DNA of 64,000 nucleotides from assembly GCF_001687325.1 (NCBI RefSeq), contig NZ_LZRD01000025.1:1-64000 (forward strand), read 5' to 3'. The translations under genes and the position numbers were made by a program. Shown here piece after piece: positions 34,171 through 43,783 of this stretch; the first letter of the stretch is position 1; each line of letters starts with the position of its first letter. The stretch is from Streptomyces sp. PTY087I2. GTDB taxonomy: Bacteria > Actinomycetota > Actinomycetes > Streptomycetales > Streptomycetaceae. Under the pieces are notes generated by a model that saw only the letters and a list, made by a program, of their open reading frames with translations, searched no databases and had not been told where the DNA came from.

Positions 34171-36129
34171 ATGACGACGATGTTCGACACCGTGCTGGTC
34201 GCCAACCGCGGCGAGATCGCGGTCCGGGTGATCCGGACCCTGCGGGAGCAGGGCGTGCGCTCGGTCGCGGTCTTCAGCGACGCGGACGCGGACGCCCGGC
34301 ATGTCCGGGAGGCGGACACGGCGGTACGGATCGGCCCGCCGCCCGCCGCCGAGAGCTATCTGAACGTGCCGGCGCTGCTCGATGCGGCCCGCCGCACGGG
34401 CGCGCAGGCGGTCCACCCGGGGTACGGATTCCTGGCGGAGAACGCGGAGTTCGCGCAGGCGTGCGCGGACGCGGGGCTGGTCTTCATCGGCCCGCCCGCC
34501 GCCGCGATCGCGCTCATGGGCGACAAGATCCGGGCCAAGGAGACGGTAGCGGCGTACGGGGTCCCGGTGGTCCCGGGCTCGTCCGGTAGCGGCTTGACCG
34601 ACGCCGAACTGGAGGAGGCGGCACGGGAGATCGGCACCCCGGTCCTGCTGAAGCCCTCGGCGGGCGGCGGCGGCAAGGGCATGCGCCTGGTCCGGGACGC
34701 GGCGGTGCTGGGCGAGGAGATCGCGGCGGCGCGACGGGAGGCACGGGCCTCGTTCGGCGACGACACGCTGCTCGTGGAGCGGTGGATCGACCGCCCGCGC
34801 CACATCGAGATCCAGGTGCTGGCCGACGCCCACGGCAATGTGGTGCACCTGGGCGAGCGCGAGTGCTCGCTCCAGCGCCGCCACCAGAAGATCATCGAGG
34901 AGGCGCCGTCCGTCCTGCTCGACGAGGAGACCCGGGCGGCGATGGGCGAGGCGGCGGTCCAGGCGGCGCGCAGCTGCGGCTATGTCGGGGCGGGGACGGT
35001 GGAGTTCATCGTCCCGGGCAACGACCCGTCCTCGTACTACTTCATGGAGATGAACACCCGCCTCCAGGTCGAGCACCCGGTGACCGAGCTGATCACCGGA
35101 CTGGACCTGGTGGAGTGGCAGCTGCGGGTGGCGGCGGGCGAGCAACTCCCGTACGCACAGGAGGACATCACCCTGACCGGCTGGGCGATCGAGGCGAGGG
35201 TCTGCGCCGAGGACCCGTCCCGTGGCTTCCTGCCCTCCGGCGGTACGGTGCTGGCGCTGAGCGAGCCGCAGGGCGGCGGGGTGCGGACGGACTCGGGGCT
35301 CAGCGAGGGCGTACCGGTGGGCAGCCTGTACGACCCGATGCTGTCGAAGGTCATCGCGTACGGCCCCGACCGCGCGACGGCCCTGCGCAAGCTGCGGGCC
35401 GCCCTGGCGGACACGGTGATCCTGGGCGTCCCGACCAACGCGGGCTTCCTGCGCCGCCTGCTGGCGCACCCGGACGTGGTCGCGGGGAACCTGGACACGG
35501 GGTTGGTGGAGCGCGAGGCGGAGGGCCTGGTGCCGGAGGGTGTCCCGGACGAGGTGTACGCGGCGGGGGCGGCGGTCCGCCTCGACGCGCTGGCTCCCCG
35601 GCCGGACGCGGACGGCTGGACGGACCCGTTCTCGGTGCCGAGCGGGTGGCGGACGGGGGGTGTGCGGGCGCCGCTGGTGTTCCCGCTGCGAGTAGCGGGA
35701 CGTGAACCCGTCGCTCAGGGCTCCCCGGCGTCCGCGACGGTCACAGCCGACCGCGTCACGGTCGAACTGGACGGTATGGCCCACCACTTCCACCGCTCCG
35801 GCGACTGGCTCGGCCGGGACGGCGACACCTGGCACGTGCAGGACCACGACCCGGTGGAGGCGTCCCTGAGCGGGGCGGGCCGGAGCGGGGCGGACACGCT
35901 GGCGGCCCCGATGCCGGGCACGGTCACGGTGGTGAAGGTGGCCGTCGGGGACGAGGTCGAGGCGGGTCAGAGCCTGCTCGTGGTGGAGGCGATGAAGATG
36001 GAGCACGTGATCTCCGCGCCGCACGCGGGGACGGTGACGGAGCTGGACGTCACGGCGGGCGCGACAGTGGCGATGGACCAGGTCCTGGCGGTCGTGGTCC
36101 CGACGTCGGCGGACGGGGAGGACGCATGA
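34171..36129 (+). CDS. acyl-CoA carboxylase biotin carboxylase/carrier (alpha) subunit
   Basis: The product has 652 residues. The biotin carboxylase domain occupies 1-450: VLVANRGEIAVRVIRTLRE, HPGYGFLAENAEFA, KPSAGGGGKGMRLV and MEMNTRLQVEHPVTELITGLDLVEWQ. The C-terminal 70 residues are a lipoyl-like carrier, with biotin Lys in VVEAMKMEHVI. ATP carboxylates the attached biotin for the beta subunit. Its TGA overlaps the ATG of the HMG-CoA lyase gene (ATGA), so expression is coupled. The overall layout matches methylcrotonyl-CoA carboxylase alpha; a broader acyl range is possible. Confidence 0.93.
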   Translation: MTTMFDTVLVANRGEIAVRVIRTLREQGVRSVAVFSDADADARHVREADTAVRIGPPPAAESYLNVPALLDAARRTGAQAVHPGYGFLAENAEFAQACADAGLVFIGPPAAAIALMGDKIRAKETVAAYGVPVVPGSSGSGLTDAELEEAAREIGTPVLLKPSAGGGGKGMRLVRDAAVLGEEIAAARREARASFGDDTLLVERWIDRPRHIEIQVLADAHGNVVHLGERECSLQRRHQKIIEEAPSVLLDEETRAAMGEAAVQAARSCGYVGAGTVEFIVPGNDPSSYYFMEMNTRLQVEHPVTELITGLDLVEWQLRVAAGEQLPYAQEDITLTGWAIEARVCAEDPSRGFLPSGGTVLALSEPQGGGVRTDSGLSEGVPVGSLYDPMLSKVIAYGPDRATALRKLRAALADTVILGVPTNAGFLRRLLAHPDVVAGNLDTGLVEREAEGLVPEGVPDEVYAAGAAVRLDALAPRPDADGWTDPFSVPSGWRTGGVRAPLVFPLRVAGREPVAQGSPASATVTADRVTVELDGMAHHFHRSGDWLGRDGDTWHVQDHDPVEASLSGAGRSGADTLAAPMPGTVTVVKVAVGDEVEAGQSLLVVEAMKMEHVISAPHAGTVTELDVTAGATVAMDQVLAVVVPTSADGEDA

Positions 36130-37097
36130 GCGCACAAGGACTCCCCATGAAGGTGCCGGCCCCCGGCCTCCCGACCCGGGTCCGGATCCACGAGGTAGGA
36201 GCGCGTGACGGCCTCCAGAACGAGAAGCAGACCGTCCCGACCGAGGTGAAGGCGGAGTTCATCCGCCGCCTGGCGGTGGCCGGCCTGACGACGATCGAGG
36301 CGACGAGCTTCGTGCACCCGAAGTGGGTGCCCCAACTGGCGGACGCGGAGAAGCTGTTCCCGCTCCTCGGCGATATCGCCGACGTAGGGGACGTATCCCT
36401 CCCCGTCCTGGTCCCGAACGAACGGGGCCTGGACCGGGCGCTGGCGCTCGGGGCGCGGTCGATCGCGGTGTTCGGCTCGGCGACGGAGACGTTCGCGGCG
36501 CGCAATCTGAACCGTACGGTCGACGAGTCGCTGGCGATGTTCGAGCCGGTGGTGGCCCGCGCGAAGGCGGAGGGCGTGCAGGTGCGCGGGTACTTGTCGA
36601 TGTGCTTCGGCGACCCGTGGGAGGGCGCGGTCCCGGTCGCCCAGGTGGTGAGGGTGGCCAGGACCCTGCTGGACCTGGGCTGCGACGAGCTGTCGCTGGG
36701 CGACACGATCGGGGTGGCGACGCCGGGCCACGTGACGGCGCTGCTGACCGCGCTGAACGAGGCCGGAGTCCCGACCTCGTCGATCGGCGTGCACTTCCAC
36801 GACACGTACGGCCAGGCGCTGTCGAACACGCTGGCGGCGCTTCAGCACGGTGTGACGACGGTGGACGCGTCGGCGGGCGGCCTGGGCGGCTGCCCGTACG
36901 CGAAGAGCGCCACGGGGAACCTCGCCACCGAGGACCTGGTCTGGATGCTCGACGGCCTGGGCATCGAGACGGGCGTCGACCTGGCCGAACTGGCCGCCAC
37001 CAGCGCTTGGTTCGCAACGCTCCTGGGCCGGCCGAGCCCATCCCGCACGGTCCGAGCCCTGCCCCCTCCCCCTTCTTCCGCCTCCCACAAGGAGTGA
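36126..37097 (+). CDS. hydroxymethylglutaryl-CoA lyase
   Basis: The product has 323 residues of TIM-barrel fold. IHEVGARDGLQNEKQTVPTEVKAEFI holds the catalytic Arg-Asp pair, HFHDTYGQALSNTLAAL the metal-binding His, and SAGGLGGCPYAKSATGN the signature loop with the catalytic Cys. It cleaves HMG-CoA to acetyl-CoA and acetoacetate, the last step of leucine degradation. This identifies the operon as leucine catabolism. The start overlaps the carboxylase stop. The C-terminal Pro/Ser-rich tail is dispensable in character. Confidence 0.95.
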   Translation: MSAQGLPMKVPAPGLPTRVRIHEVGARDGLQNEKQTVPTEVKAEFIRRLAVAGLTTIEATSFVHPKWVPQLADAEKLFPLLGDIADVGDVSLPVLVPNERGLDRALALGARSIAVFGSATETFAARNLNRTVDESLAMFEPVVARAKAEGVQVRGYLSMCFGDPWEGAVPVAQVVRVARTLLDLGCDELSLGDTIGVATPGHVTALLTALNEAGVPTSSIGVHFHDTYGQALSNTLAALQHGVTTVDASAGGLGGCPYAKSATGNLATEDLVWMLDGLGIETGVDLAELAATSAWFATLLGRPSPSRTVRALPPPPSSASHKE

Positions 37098-37105
37098 GTG
37101 ACCCC

Positions 37106-38272
37106 ATGTCCCTGGACCACCGGCTGACCGCCGAACACGAGGAACTGCGCCGTACGGTCGAGGAGTTCGCGCACGATGTGATCGCGCCGAAGATCGGCGA
37201 CTTCTACGAGCGCCATGAATTCCCGTACGAGATCGTGCGCGAGATGGGCCGGATGGGCCTGTTCGGGCTGCCGTTCCCGGAGGAGTACGGGGGGATGGGC
37301 GGCGACTACCTGGCGCTCGGGATCGCCCTGGAGGAGCTGGCCCGGGTCGACTCCTCGGTGGCGATCACGCTGGAGGCCGGGGTCTCGCTGGGCGCGATGC
37401 CGCTCCATCTCTTCGGCACGGAGGAGCAGAAGCGGCAGTGGCTGCCGAAGCTGTGCGCGGGCGAGGCGCTGGGCGCGTTCGGCCTGACCGAGCCGGACGG
37501 CGGCTCGGACGCGGGCGGCACGCGGACGACGGCGGTGCTGGACGAGGCGACGAACGAGTGGGTGATCAACGGCTCGAAGTGCTTCATCACCAACTCGGGT
37601 ACGGACATCACGAAGTTGGTGACGGTCACGGCGGTCACGGGCCGCAAGAAGGACGGCCGCCCCCTGATCTCCGCGATCATCGTCCCCTCGGGCACCCCCG
37701 GCTTCACGGTCGCGGCCCCGTACTCCAAGGTCGGCTGGAACGCCTCGGACACCCGCGAGCTGTCCTTCACGGACGTCCGCGTCCCGGCGGCGAACCTCCT
37801 GGGCGAACAGGGCCGGGGCTACGCCCAGTTCCTGCGCATCCTGGACGAGGGCCGCATCGCGATCTCGGCACTGGCGACGGGCCTGGCGCAGGGCTGCGTG
37901 GACGAGTCGGTGAAATACGCGGCGGAGCGCCACGCCTTCGGCAAGCCGATCGGCGCGAACCAGGCCATACAGTTCAAGATCGCCGACATGGAGATGCGCG
38001 CGCACATGGCCCGCATCGGCTGGCGCGACGCGGCCTCCCGCCTGGTCGCGGGCGAACCGTTCAAGAAGGAGGCGGCGATCGCGAAGCTGTACTCGTCCAC
38101 GGTCGCGGTGGACAACGCCCGCGACGCGACACAGATCCACGGCGGCTACGGCTTCATGAACGAGTACCCGGTGGCGCGGATGTGGCGCGACTCGAAGATC
38201 CTGGAGATCGGCGAGGGAACGAGCGAGGTCCAGCGGATGCTGATCGCCCGGGAGCTGGGCCTGCCGGGCTGA
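37106..38272 (+). CDS. acdH: acyl-CoA dehydrogenase (AcdH-like)
   Basis: The product has 388 residues. GAFGLTEPDGGSDAGGTRT, WVINGSKCFITNSGTD, RHAFGKPIGANQAIQFKIADM and QIHGGYGFMNEYPVARMWRDSKI are the flavin and substrate motifs. The C-terminal IGEGTSEVQRMLIARELGL has Glu at the SCAD-type catalytic position. From memory, AcdH of S. coelicolor and S. avermitilis, at the same place behind the carboxylase and lyase genes, handles branched short-chain acyl-CoAs from valine, isoleucine and leucine. It starts 8 bases after the lyase stop and ends the operon before a 15-bp-stem hairpin. Confidence 0.93.
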   Translation: MSLDHRLTAEHEELRRTVEEFAHDVIAPKIGDFYERHEFPYEIVREMGRMGLFGLPFPEEYGGMGGDYLALGIALEELARVDSSVAITLEAGVSLGAMPLHLFGTEEQKRQWLPKLCAGEALGAFGLTEPDGGSDAGGTRTTAVLDEATNEWVINGSKCFITNSGTDITKLVTVTAVTGRKKDGRPLISAIIVPSGTPGFTVAAPYSKVGWNASDTRELSFTDVRVPAANLLGEQGRGYAQFLRILDEGRIAISALATGLAQGCVDESVKYAAERHAFGKPIGANQAIQFKIADMEMRAHMARIGWRDAASRLVAGEPFKKEAAIAKLYSSTVAVDNARDATQIHGGYGFMNEYPVARMWRDSKILEIGEGTSEVQRMLIARELGLPG

Positions 38273-38298
38273 GCCGGAGGCCGCCGCACTGACTGCTG

Positions 38299-38340
38299 CC
38301 GCCCCGCCCGCCGTGGATCACTCTGCGGCGGGCGGGGCGG
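38299..38340 (+). terminator. terminator-like hairpin after the leucine-catabolism operon
   Basis: CCGCCCCGCCCGCCG pairs perfectly with CGGCGGGCGGGGCGG (15 bp) around a 12-base loop. No T-tract follows. Confidence 0.7.
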
Positions 38341-38430
38341 ACGTGTGGGCGGGCACTGCTCTCTGCCACCCTTGCCCTGGTCGTCCGGCACGGCCGTGCC
38401 GGACTCGGCAAGCGCGAAAGGCGAGGCAGC

Positions 38431-39078
38431 ATGATCTCCGCTCGGTCCTGGTCGGACGCCCGGCAGGTGTGGGATCACCACCTCATGCACCACACCCCGC
38501 GCCCCTGCTCGGTCATCGTCGGGCTGGGCAGCCACGACCTGGGGGTGGCCGACGCGGCGGCGGGGTTCTATCTGCGCGGGCTGGCACCCGTCATCGTGTT
38601 CACCGGCTCGACCAGCCCCACCACCCGCGACCGGATGCCGCGCGGCGAGGCCGTGCACTACCGGGAGCGGGCCGTCGAGCTGGGCGTGCCGGAGACCGCC
38701 GTGCTGGTCGAGCCGAAGGCACGTAACACCGGTGAGAACATCCGCTTCTCGCGTGCCCTCCTCGAGGAGGCCGGGGTGGACGTGGAATCCGTCCTGCTGG
38801 TCAGCAAGCCGTACGAGGAGCGGCGCGCGTACGCCACGGCGCGCAAGCTGTGGCCGGGGGTCGACGTCGTGAGCGCGTCGAGCCCGATGACGTTCGAGGA
38901 GTACGCGGCCTCGATCGGGGACGACCGGATGGTGATCGACATGCTGGTCGGGGCCCTGCAACGGCTGCTCGTCTACCCGGCCCAGGGCTTCATGATCGAG
39001 CAGCCTGTGCCGGAGGAGGTTGTGGCCGCGTACGAGCGGCTGGTTGGGGCCGGGTTCACGCGTCGGCTGATCGCATAG
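38431..39078 (+). CDS. YdcF-family (DUF218) protein
   Basis: The product has 215 residues. CSVIVGLGSHDLGVADAAAGFYLRG, VFTGSTSPTTRDRMPRGEAVHYRERAVELGVPETAVLVEPKARNTGENIRFSRALLEEAG and LLVSKPYEERRAYATARKLWPGVDV follow the YdcF/DUF218 order. The conserved Glu in GEA and the ENTxEN-like RNTGENI are present. There is no signal peptide or membrane anchor. YdcF of E. coli binds SAM; the reaction is unknown. It is monocistronic and convergent with the GH92 gene. Confidence 0.88.
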   Translation: MISARSWSDARQVWDHHLMHHTPRPCSVIVGLGSHDLGVADAAAGFYLRGLAPVIVFTGSTSPTTRDRMPRGEAVHYRERAVELGVPETAVLVEPKARNTGENIRFSRALLEEAGVDVESVLLVSKPYEERRAYATARKLWPGVDVVSASSPMTFEEYAASIGDDRMVIDMLVGALQRLLVYPAQGFMIEQPVPEEVVAAYERLVGAGFTRRLIA

Positions 39079-39219
39079 GCCGTGGTAGCACCTGGTCCGG
39101 CTGTGCATCATGCTGATGCCCCTATGTAGAGATGGGGAATTTAGGTGCCCCCCTCCCGTCGGCCTGGTAGGCGGCCGCCCCGCGCAAGGCGACCGCCTGA
39201 CCTGACCAGCCACAGCTCT

Positions 39220-42200
39220 CTACTGTGGTGTGGCCCCCGGCACCGCCACCCCGTCCTCCGTCACGTACTTCACGCCCGCGTCGTTCTTCGTGATCGTGAA
39301 CGCGTCCAGGGTCTCCCCCACCTCCTTGTCCGTCGTCGACTTGTCGTCCCACTTCGCGCCGATGACCGCCTCGTAGCGGATCGTGTCCTTCGTGACCGTG
39401 ATTCCCTGGAACGTCGACGTGTGCGCCGCGCGGGTCACCTGGGTCGCGCCGTTGCGGGTCCAGACGTTGTCGTCGGCCGGGGACAGTTCGTAGTACTTGG
39501 GGCCCGCCATCGCCACCGCGTAGACGGGGCCCGTCGTCACGCCCGGGGTGTCCGTCGCGTCCGCGTTGACGTAGCCGCGGGCGTACACGTGGTCGTGGCC
39601 CATCAGGACCAGGTCGATGTCGTTGCGCTGGAAGACCGGGAGCCACGCGTCGCGGATCGGCTTCTCGTCGCGGCCGACCGCCGCCGAGAAGACCGGCTGG
39701 TGGAAGGTGGCCACCGACCACTTGTTGGGGTTGTTCGCCAGGATGTGGTCGAGCCAGCGGGCCTGGAGGTCCAGCCACAGCTTCTGCGGGTCCGGGCAGC
39801 CCTCGGAGCACGGCGGCAGGTCCGGCGGGGTCATCAGTTCGCGGGCGTCGTGCGTGCTCGCGTTGAGGGTGATGAAGCGGACGTTCTGGTAGTCCGTGTA
39901 GTACGCCGTCTCCGCTATCGACTTCGCCATGTGGGCTTCGTACGCGGCCCGTTGGCGTTCAGAAGGTGACTCGTCCTTCGCCGGTGTCGCCGTGGGGCCG
40001 TTCGCCGGGTACGCGAACGTCGACTTCCACGTCTTCAGGAACAGGTCCGCGTTGTACTCGTGGTTGCCCGGGGCCGCGATCACGTTCGTCGTCTGGCTGT
40101 GGCCGTTCATCGCGCCGAACCACTCGTCCCACAGGCCGTCGTTGCCGCCCGAGTCGACCAGGTCGCCCGCGTTGACGCTGCCGATCGCCTTCGGGAAGCG
40201 CTTGTACGCCTGGTCGACGACCGGGGCCCACTTCGCCTTCAGGTCGTTCTGCGCGTCCCCGAAGTAGAGGAAGGTGAACTCCTCGCCCGGGTTGCCGGCC
40301 GCGGTGAACGTGTAGCTCTCGCTCAGCTTGGTGCCCGTGCCCACGCGGTACTCGTACGCCCTGCCCGGCTTCAGGCCCTCCATCACCGCCGAGTGCGTGC
40401 GCGTCGGGACCCCGTTGCTCAGCAGTTCCTCGTTCGTCGTCGCCTTCGCCTTGCGCCAGGCCGAGTTGGAGCCCTTCTCGCGGTACTGCGCCTCGCCCTG
40501 CGTCGTGCCGCTGCCCGTCCGCCATGTCACCGCCTGGGACGTGGCGGGAGTCTCCGTCGGGGTGAGGACGATGCGCTCCGGGGTCACCCCCGGCGCTTCC
40601 AGGTCCGGGTTCGTCGTCAGGGCCACGTCGAAGACGTGCATGATGCCCCGGTCCGTGCCCTGGGGCAGGGTCACGGCACGTACCCGCTTCTTGCCGTCCA
40701 GCACCTGCGGGACCGTGCCGAACACCACCGTGCGCGTCGTGTCCGACGTGCCGTTCACCTTGTTGCGGCCCTCGGTGACCACCAACGGGACGTTGCCGTA
40801 GAGGTAGTCGGTGCCGGGCGTCCAGTCCGTGAACTGCACCGCCACGTTCTGCGTCGAGCCGTCCTCGTACTCCACCGTCGCCAGACCCTGCGACGGGCCG
40901 TTCGTCGCCAGACCCAGGAAGGAGATGCCCGTCGCCTTGGCGCCCTTGCCGGTCCGGCCGGTGAAGTCGATGCGCTGGCCGTGCGGGATCCAGTTGTCCG
41001 GCTGCCCCGCCTTGGCGTTCGGCCAGGTGAACGTGACCCCCGTGTCCCCCAGCGGCAGCTTCGCGCCCGGGGACGCGCCCGCCGCCGCCAGCTTCTCGCG
41101 GGAGAGGGAGTTGTCGCTGAGGTCGAGGGAGCCCAGCCTGCCCTGGCCGTCCGGGGTCGAGCCGATGTTGTTGCGGGTGTCCGAGCCGTCCGTGTACGAG
41201 GGCGGGACATCGGCCGCCCCCGTGCCCCAGGCCGCCGGAGCCTCACCCATCGTGTACGTCAGGACGCCGCCCGACCGCGCGAAGTCCTCGGTCAGCCAGG
41301 ACTTCGTCGTGGGCTTTCCGTTGACCTTCAGGCCGGTCACATACGGCTTGTCGGCCGCCGCGCCCGGCGCGTTGATGGTGATCCGGCGGTCGCTGTCCGC
41401 GCTGTCGATCGTCACCTTGTCGAACATCGGCGAGCTGAGCGCCAGGTTCGCCGTGCCGTACACCGTCGGGTTCATCCCGAGGTTCGCCCACACGTACCAG
41501 GAGCTGAGCGAGCCCAGGTCGTCGTTGCCCGGCAGGCCCGACGGGGTCGTGCCGTACATCTCGTCCGTCGCCCGGCGCAGCACTTCCGACGTGCGGTGCG
41601 GCTGGCGCAGCCAGTTGTAGACGTACGGCATCGAGAAGCTCGGCTGGTTGCTGAGGTACGCGCCCGTCGTGTTGTAGACGCCCGCGTCCAGCGACTTCGT
41701 GTGCTCGTCCAGGTCCCGCGTGACCGCCTCGACGCCGCCCCGCTTCTCGATCAGCGTGCCCATGTTCTGCGGGACCATCCAGCCGTACTGGTAGCCCGTC
41801 GCCTGCTCGAACTGGTTGCCGCGCTCACCGAGGTTGAAGCTCCGGTCAAAGCCGTTACGGCCGCGCGGGCGGATGCGCTGCGTCTCCGGGTCGAGCAGAT
41901 TCTGCCAGTTCTGCGCTCGCGTCATGAACCGGTCGTGGGTGGCCTTCTCGCCCAGCCTGCCCGCCAGTTGGGCGATCGCGAAGTCGTCGATGGCGTATTC
42001 GAGGGTCTTCGACGTCGCCGAGTCGCCCTTGCCGTTGTCGATGAAACCGGCACTGAAGTACTGCTGTGCGTGCGCCCGCTTCGTCGTGTCGGCGGGCAGC
42101 GACTGCGTCTTCCGCATGGAGGTCAGCGCCGCCTTGCGGTCGTAGTCGACGCTGCCGAACGCGTCGATCGACGACAGCACCACCTGGAGCGAGTCGCCGC

Positions 42201-43587
42201 TCATCTTCTGCTGCGACTGGTTCAGATGCGGCCAGTTGGGCCACGCGCCCGTCTGCTTGACCAGGTCCACCAGCGACTGGTTGATGTCGGAGCCGACCTT
42301 CGGGAAGAGCAGCGCGATGAGCTGCGCCTGCCCCCGGTACATGTCCCAGCCGGCGTACGTCACGTAGTGGTGCCGGCCCGCCGCCACCTTCCGCACCTTG
42401 CCGTCGTGGCCCGGGTACTGGCCGTTGACGTCGTCGGCGATGTTCGGGTGGAGGAGGGAGTGGTAGAGCGCGGTGTAGAACTTCACCCGCTCCGACTTCG
42501 TCCCGCCCGTGGCCTTCACCGTGGCCAGCGTGTCCTTCCAGACCTGCGCCGTCGCCTTCCGCACCTGGTCGAAGGTGCGGCCGCCGGTCTCCTCCTCCGC
42601 GTTGCGGGCCGCGTTGGCCACGCTGACGTAACTCAGCCCGGTCCGCGCGGTGACCGTCGTCCCCTTCGGGAAGACCAGATACGCGCCGGAGCCGTGCTTG
42701 GCCTCGCCGCCGCGCGCGGTCGCCGCGCCCGGGGTGACCTCGCCGCCCTGCCAGGTGCCGTACGAGGTGAACTCACGGTCGAACGTCGAGGAGAAGTAGG
42801 CCCGGTAGCGGCCGCCCTCGTCGCACACCGACGCCGTCTCGACCCAGCCGCTGACCGTACGGCCCTCGACCTTGACCTCGCTGTCGAAGACCCGGTTGTT
42901 GGAGCCGGCCACGTCCAGGATGAGGGTGGAGGAGTCCTTGCGGGCCGGGAACTCGTACCGGTTGACAGCGGTTCGGGTGGTCGCCGTCAGCTCGGTCTCC
43001 ACGCCGTTGCCGAGGCCGACCGTGTAGTGGCCGGGGGCCGCCGTCTCGTCCCGGTGGTCGAAGTCCAGGTAGTACGGGTCGATCTTCGTGCCGGGGCTGG
43101 TCGGCAGCGCGCCCCCGTCGAGCTTGCCCGTGTACGGCAGGACCGGGAAGTCGAAGGCGCTGAACCGGCCTTCGCACCCGGTGCCGGACAGCCGGGTCAT
43201 CCCGAAGCCACGGATCTTGTCGGCGCTGTACTCGTACCCGCCCTTCTGGTCCCCGTCCGACGAGCGGTACGTCGTCGGGCTCGACTGGACCATGCCGAAC
43301 GGGGTCGTCGCACCCGGCCAGGTGTTGCCGTACGCGCTGTTGCCCTTGTTCTGGGCCGGGTCCAGCTGCGTCCCGATGAACGGGTCGACGGCGTCGTACG
43401 GGCTGATGGCCGAGGCGCGCGGGGCGGCCTCCGCGGCCGTACCGGTGGCGGCGGCGGTGACGTTCGCCGTGGCGGGCGCCAGGCCCGCGACGAGCGCGCC
43501 CGACGTCAGCGCGGCCACGGCGACGGCGCGCAGCCGCCCCCGTCTGGTCGGGGGCGGCGGGGGTGCGGCGGCGGTGGGTTCCCGCAT
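39220..43587 (-). CDS. secreted GH92 alpha-mannosidase fused to purple acid phosphatase-like domain
   Basis: The product has 1455 residues. The signal peptide is MREPTAAAPPPPPTRRGRLR then a long Ala/Val helix ending LAPATANVTA. GH92 spans about 60-800: DPFIGTQLDP, GNTWPGATTPFGMVQ, RLSGTGCEGRFSAFDFP, and the acid-base region GLPGNDDLGSLSSWYVWANLGMNPTVYG. A beta-sandwich (SLDLSDNSLS) and a FN3-like domain follow. The C-terminal 350 residues are a metallophosphatase: FGDAQND, NAGDLVDSGGND, APGNHEYN, TFHQP and MGHDHVYARG. It probably removes alpha-mannose and phosphate from external glycans. The upstream open frame lacks coding character. Confidence 0.92.
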   Translation of the reverse strand: MREPTAAAPPPPPTRRGRLRAVAVAALTSGALVAGLAPATANVTAAATGTAAEAAPRASAISPYDAVDPFIGTQLDPAQNKGNSAYGNTWPGATTPFGMVQSSPTTYRSSDGDQKGGYEYSADKIRGFGMTRLSGTGCEGRFSAFDFPVLPYTGKLDGGALPTSPGTKIDPYYLDFDHRDETAAPGHYTVGLGNGVETELTATTRTAVNRYEFPARKDSSTLILDVAGSNNRVFDSEVKVEGRTVSGWVETASVCDEGGRYRAYFSSTFDREFTSYGTWQGGEVTPGAATARGGEAKHGSGAYLVFPKGTTVTARTGLSYVSVANAARNAEEETGGRTFDQVRKATAQVWKDTLATVKATGGTKSERVKFYTALYHSLLHPNIADDVNGQYPGHDGKVRKVAAGRHHYVTYAGWDMYRGQAQLIALLFPKVGSDINQSLVDLVKQTGAWPNWPHLNQSQQKMSGDSLQVVLSSIDAFGSVDYDRKAALTSMRKTQSLPADTTKRAHAQQYFSAGFIDNGKGDSATSKTLEYAIDDFAIAQLAGRLGEKATHDRFMTRAQNWQNLLDPETQRIRPRGRNGFDRSFNLGERGNQFEQATGYQYGWMVPQNMGTLIEKRGGVEAVTRDLDEHTKSLDAGVYNTTGAYLSNQPSFSMPYVYNWLRQPHRTSEVLRRATDEMYGTTPSGLPGNDDLGSLSSWYVWANLGMNPTVYGTANLALSSPMFDKVTIDSADSDRRITINAPGAAADKPYVTGLKVNGKPTTKSWLTEDFARSGGVLTYTMGEAPAAWGTGAADVPPSYTDGSDTRNNIGSTPDGQGRLGSLDLSDNSLSREKLAAAGASPGAKLPLGDTGVTFTWPNAKAGQPDNWIPHGQRIDFTGRTGKGAKATGISFLGLATNGPSQGLATVEYEDGSTQNVAVQFTDWTPGTDYLYGNVPLVVTEGRNKVNGTSDTTRTVVFGTVPQVLDGKKRVRAVTLPQGTDRGIMHVFDVALTTNPDLEAPGVTPERIVLTPTETPATSQAVTWRTGSGTTQGEAQYREKGSNSAWRKAKATTNEELLSNGVPTRTHSAVMEGLKPGRAYEYRVGTGTKLSESYTFTAAGNPGEEFTFLYFGDAQNDLKAKWAPVVDQAYKRFPKAIGSVNAGDLVDSGGNDGLWDEWFGAMNGHSQTTNVIAAPGNHEYNADLFLKTWKSTFAYPANGPTATPAKDESPSERQRAAYEAHMAKSIAETAYYTDYQNVRFITLNASTHDARELMTPPDLPPCSEGCPDPQKLWLDLQARWLDHILANNPNKWSVATFHQPVFSAAVGRDEKPIRDAWLPVFQRNDIDLVLMGHDHVYARGYVNADATDTPGVTTGPVYAVAMAGPKYYELSPADDNVWTRNGATQVTRAAHTSTFQGITVTKDTIRYEAVIGAKWDDKSTTDKEVGETLDAFTITKNDAGVKYVTEDGVAVPGATPQ

Positions 43588-43783
43588 GAGCGGTCCTCTC
43601 GGGGGAGACGGAAGGCGTGGGCCCGGCCGGACGATGACACCGATGACAACGTTGTCCAACTCCCGTCCGGGCGCGTGCACCACAGTGCTCGGCACAGTTT
43701 TCCCGGAGAGGGCCGCGATGGGAAGACCTGGCCAACACAGCGTTTCGGGCCGCATCCGGGCCTCGCCCGAAGAGCCGGGCGCC

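Noticed and set aside
33970..36135. 721-codon minus-strand open frame across the carboxylase operon
   Set aside because: It is a shadow of the alpha-subunit gene. The His/Arg/Gln-rich translation is typical of the reverse frame of GC-rich DNA.
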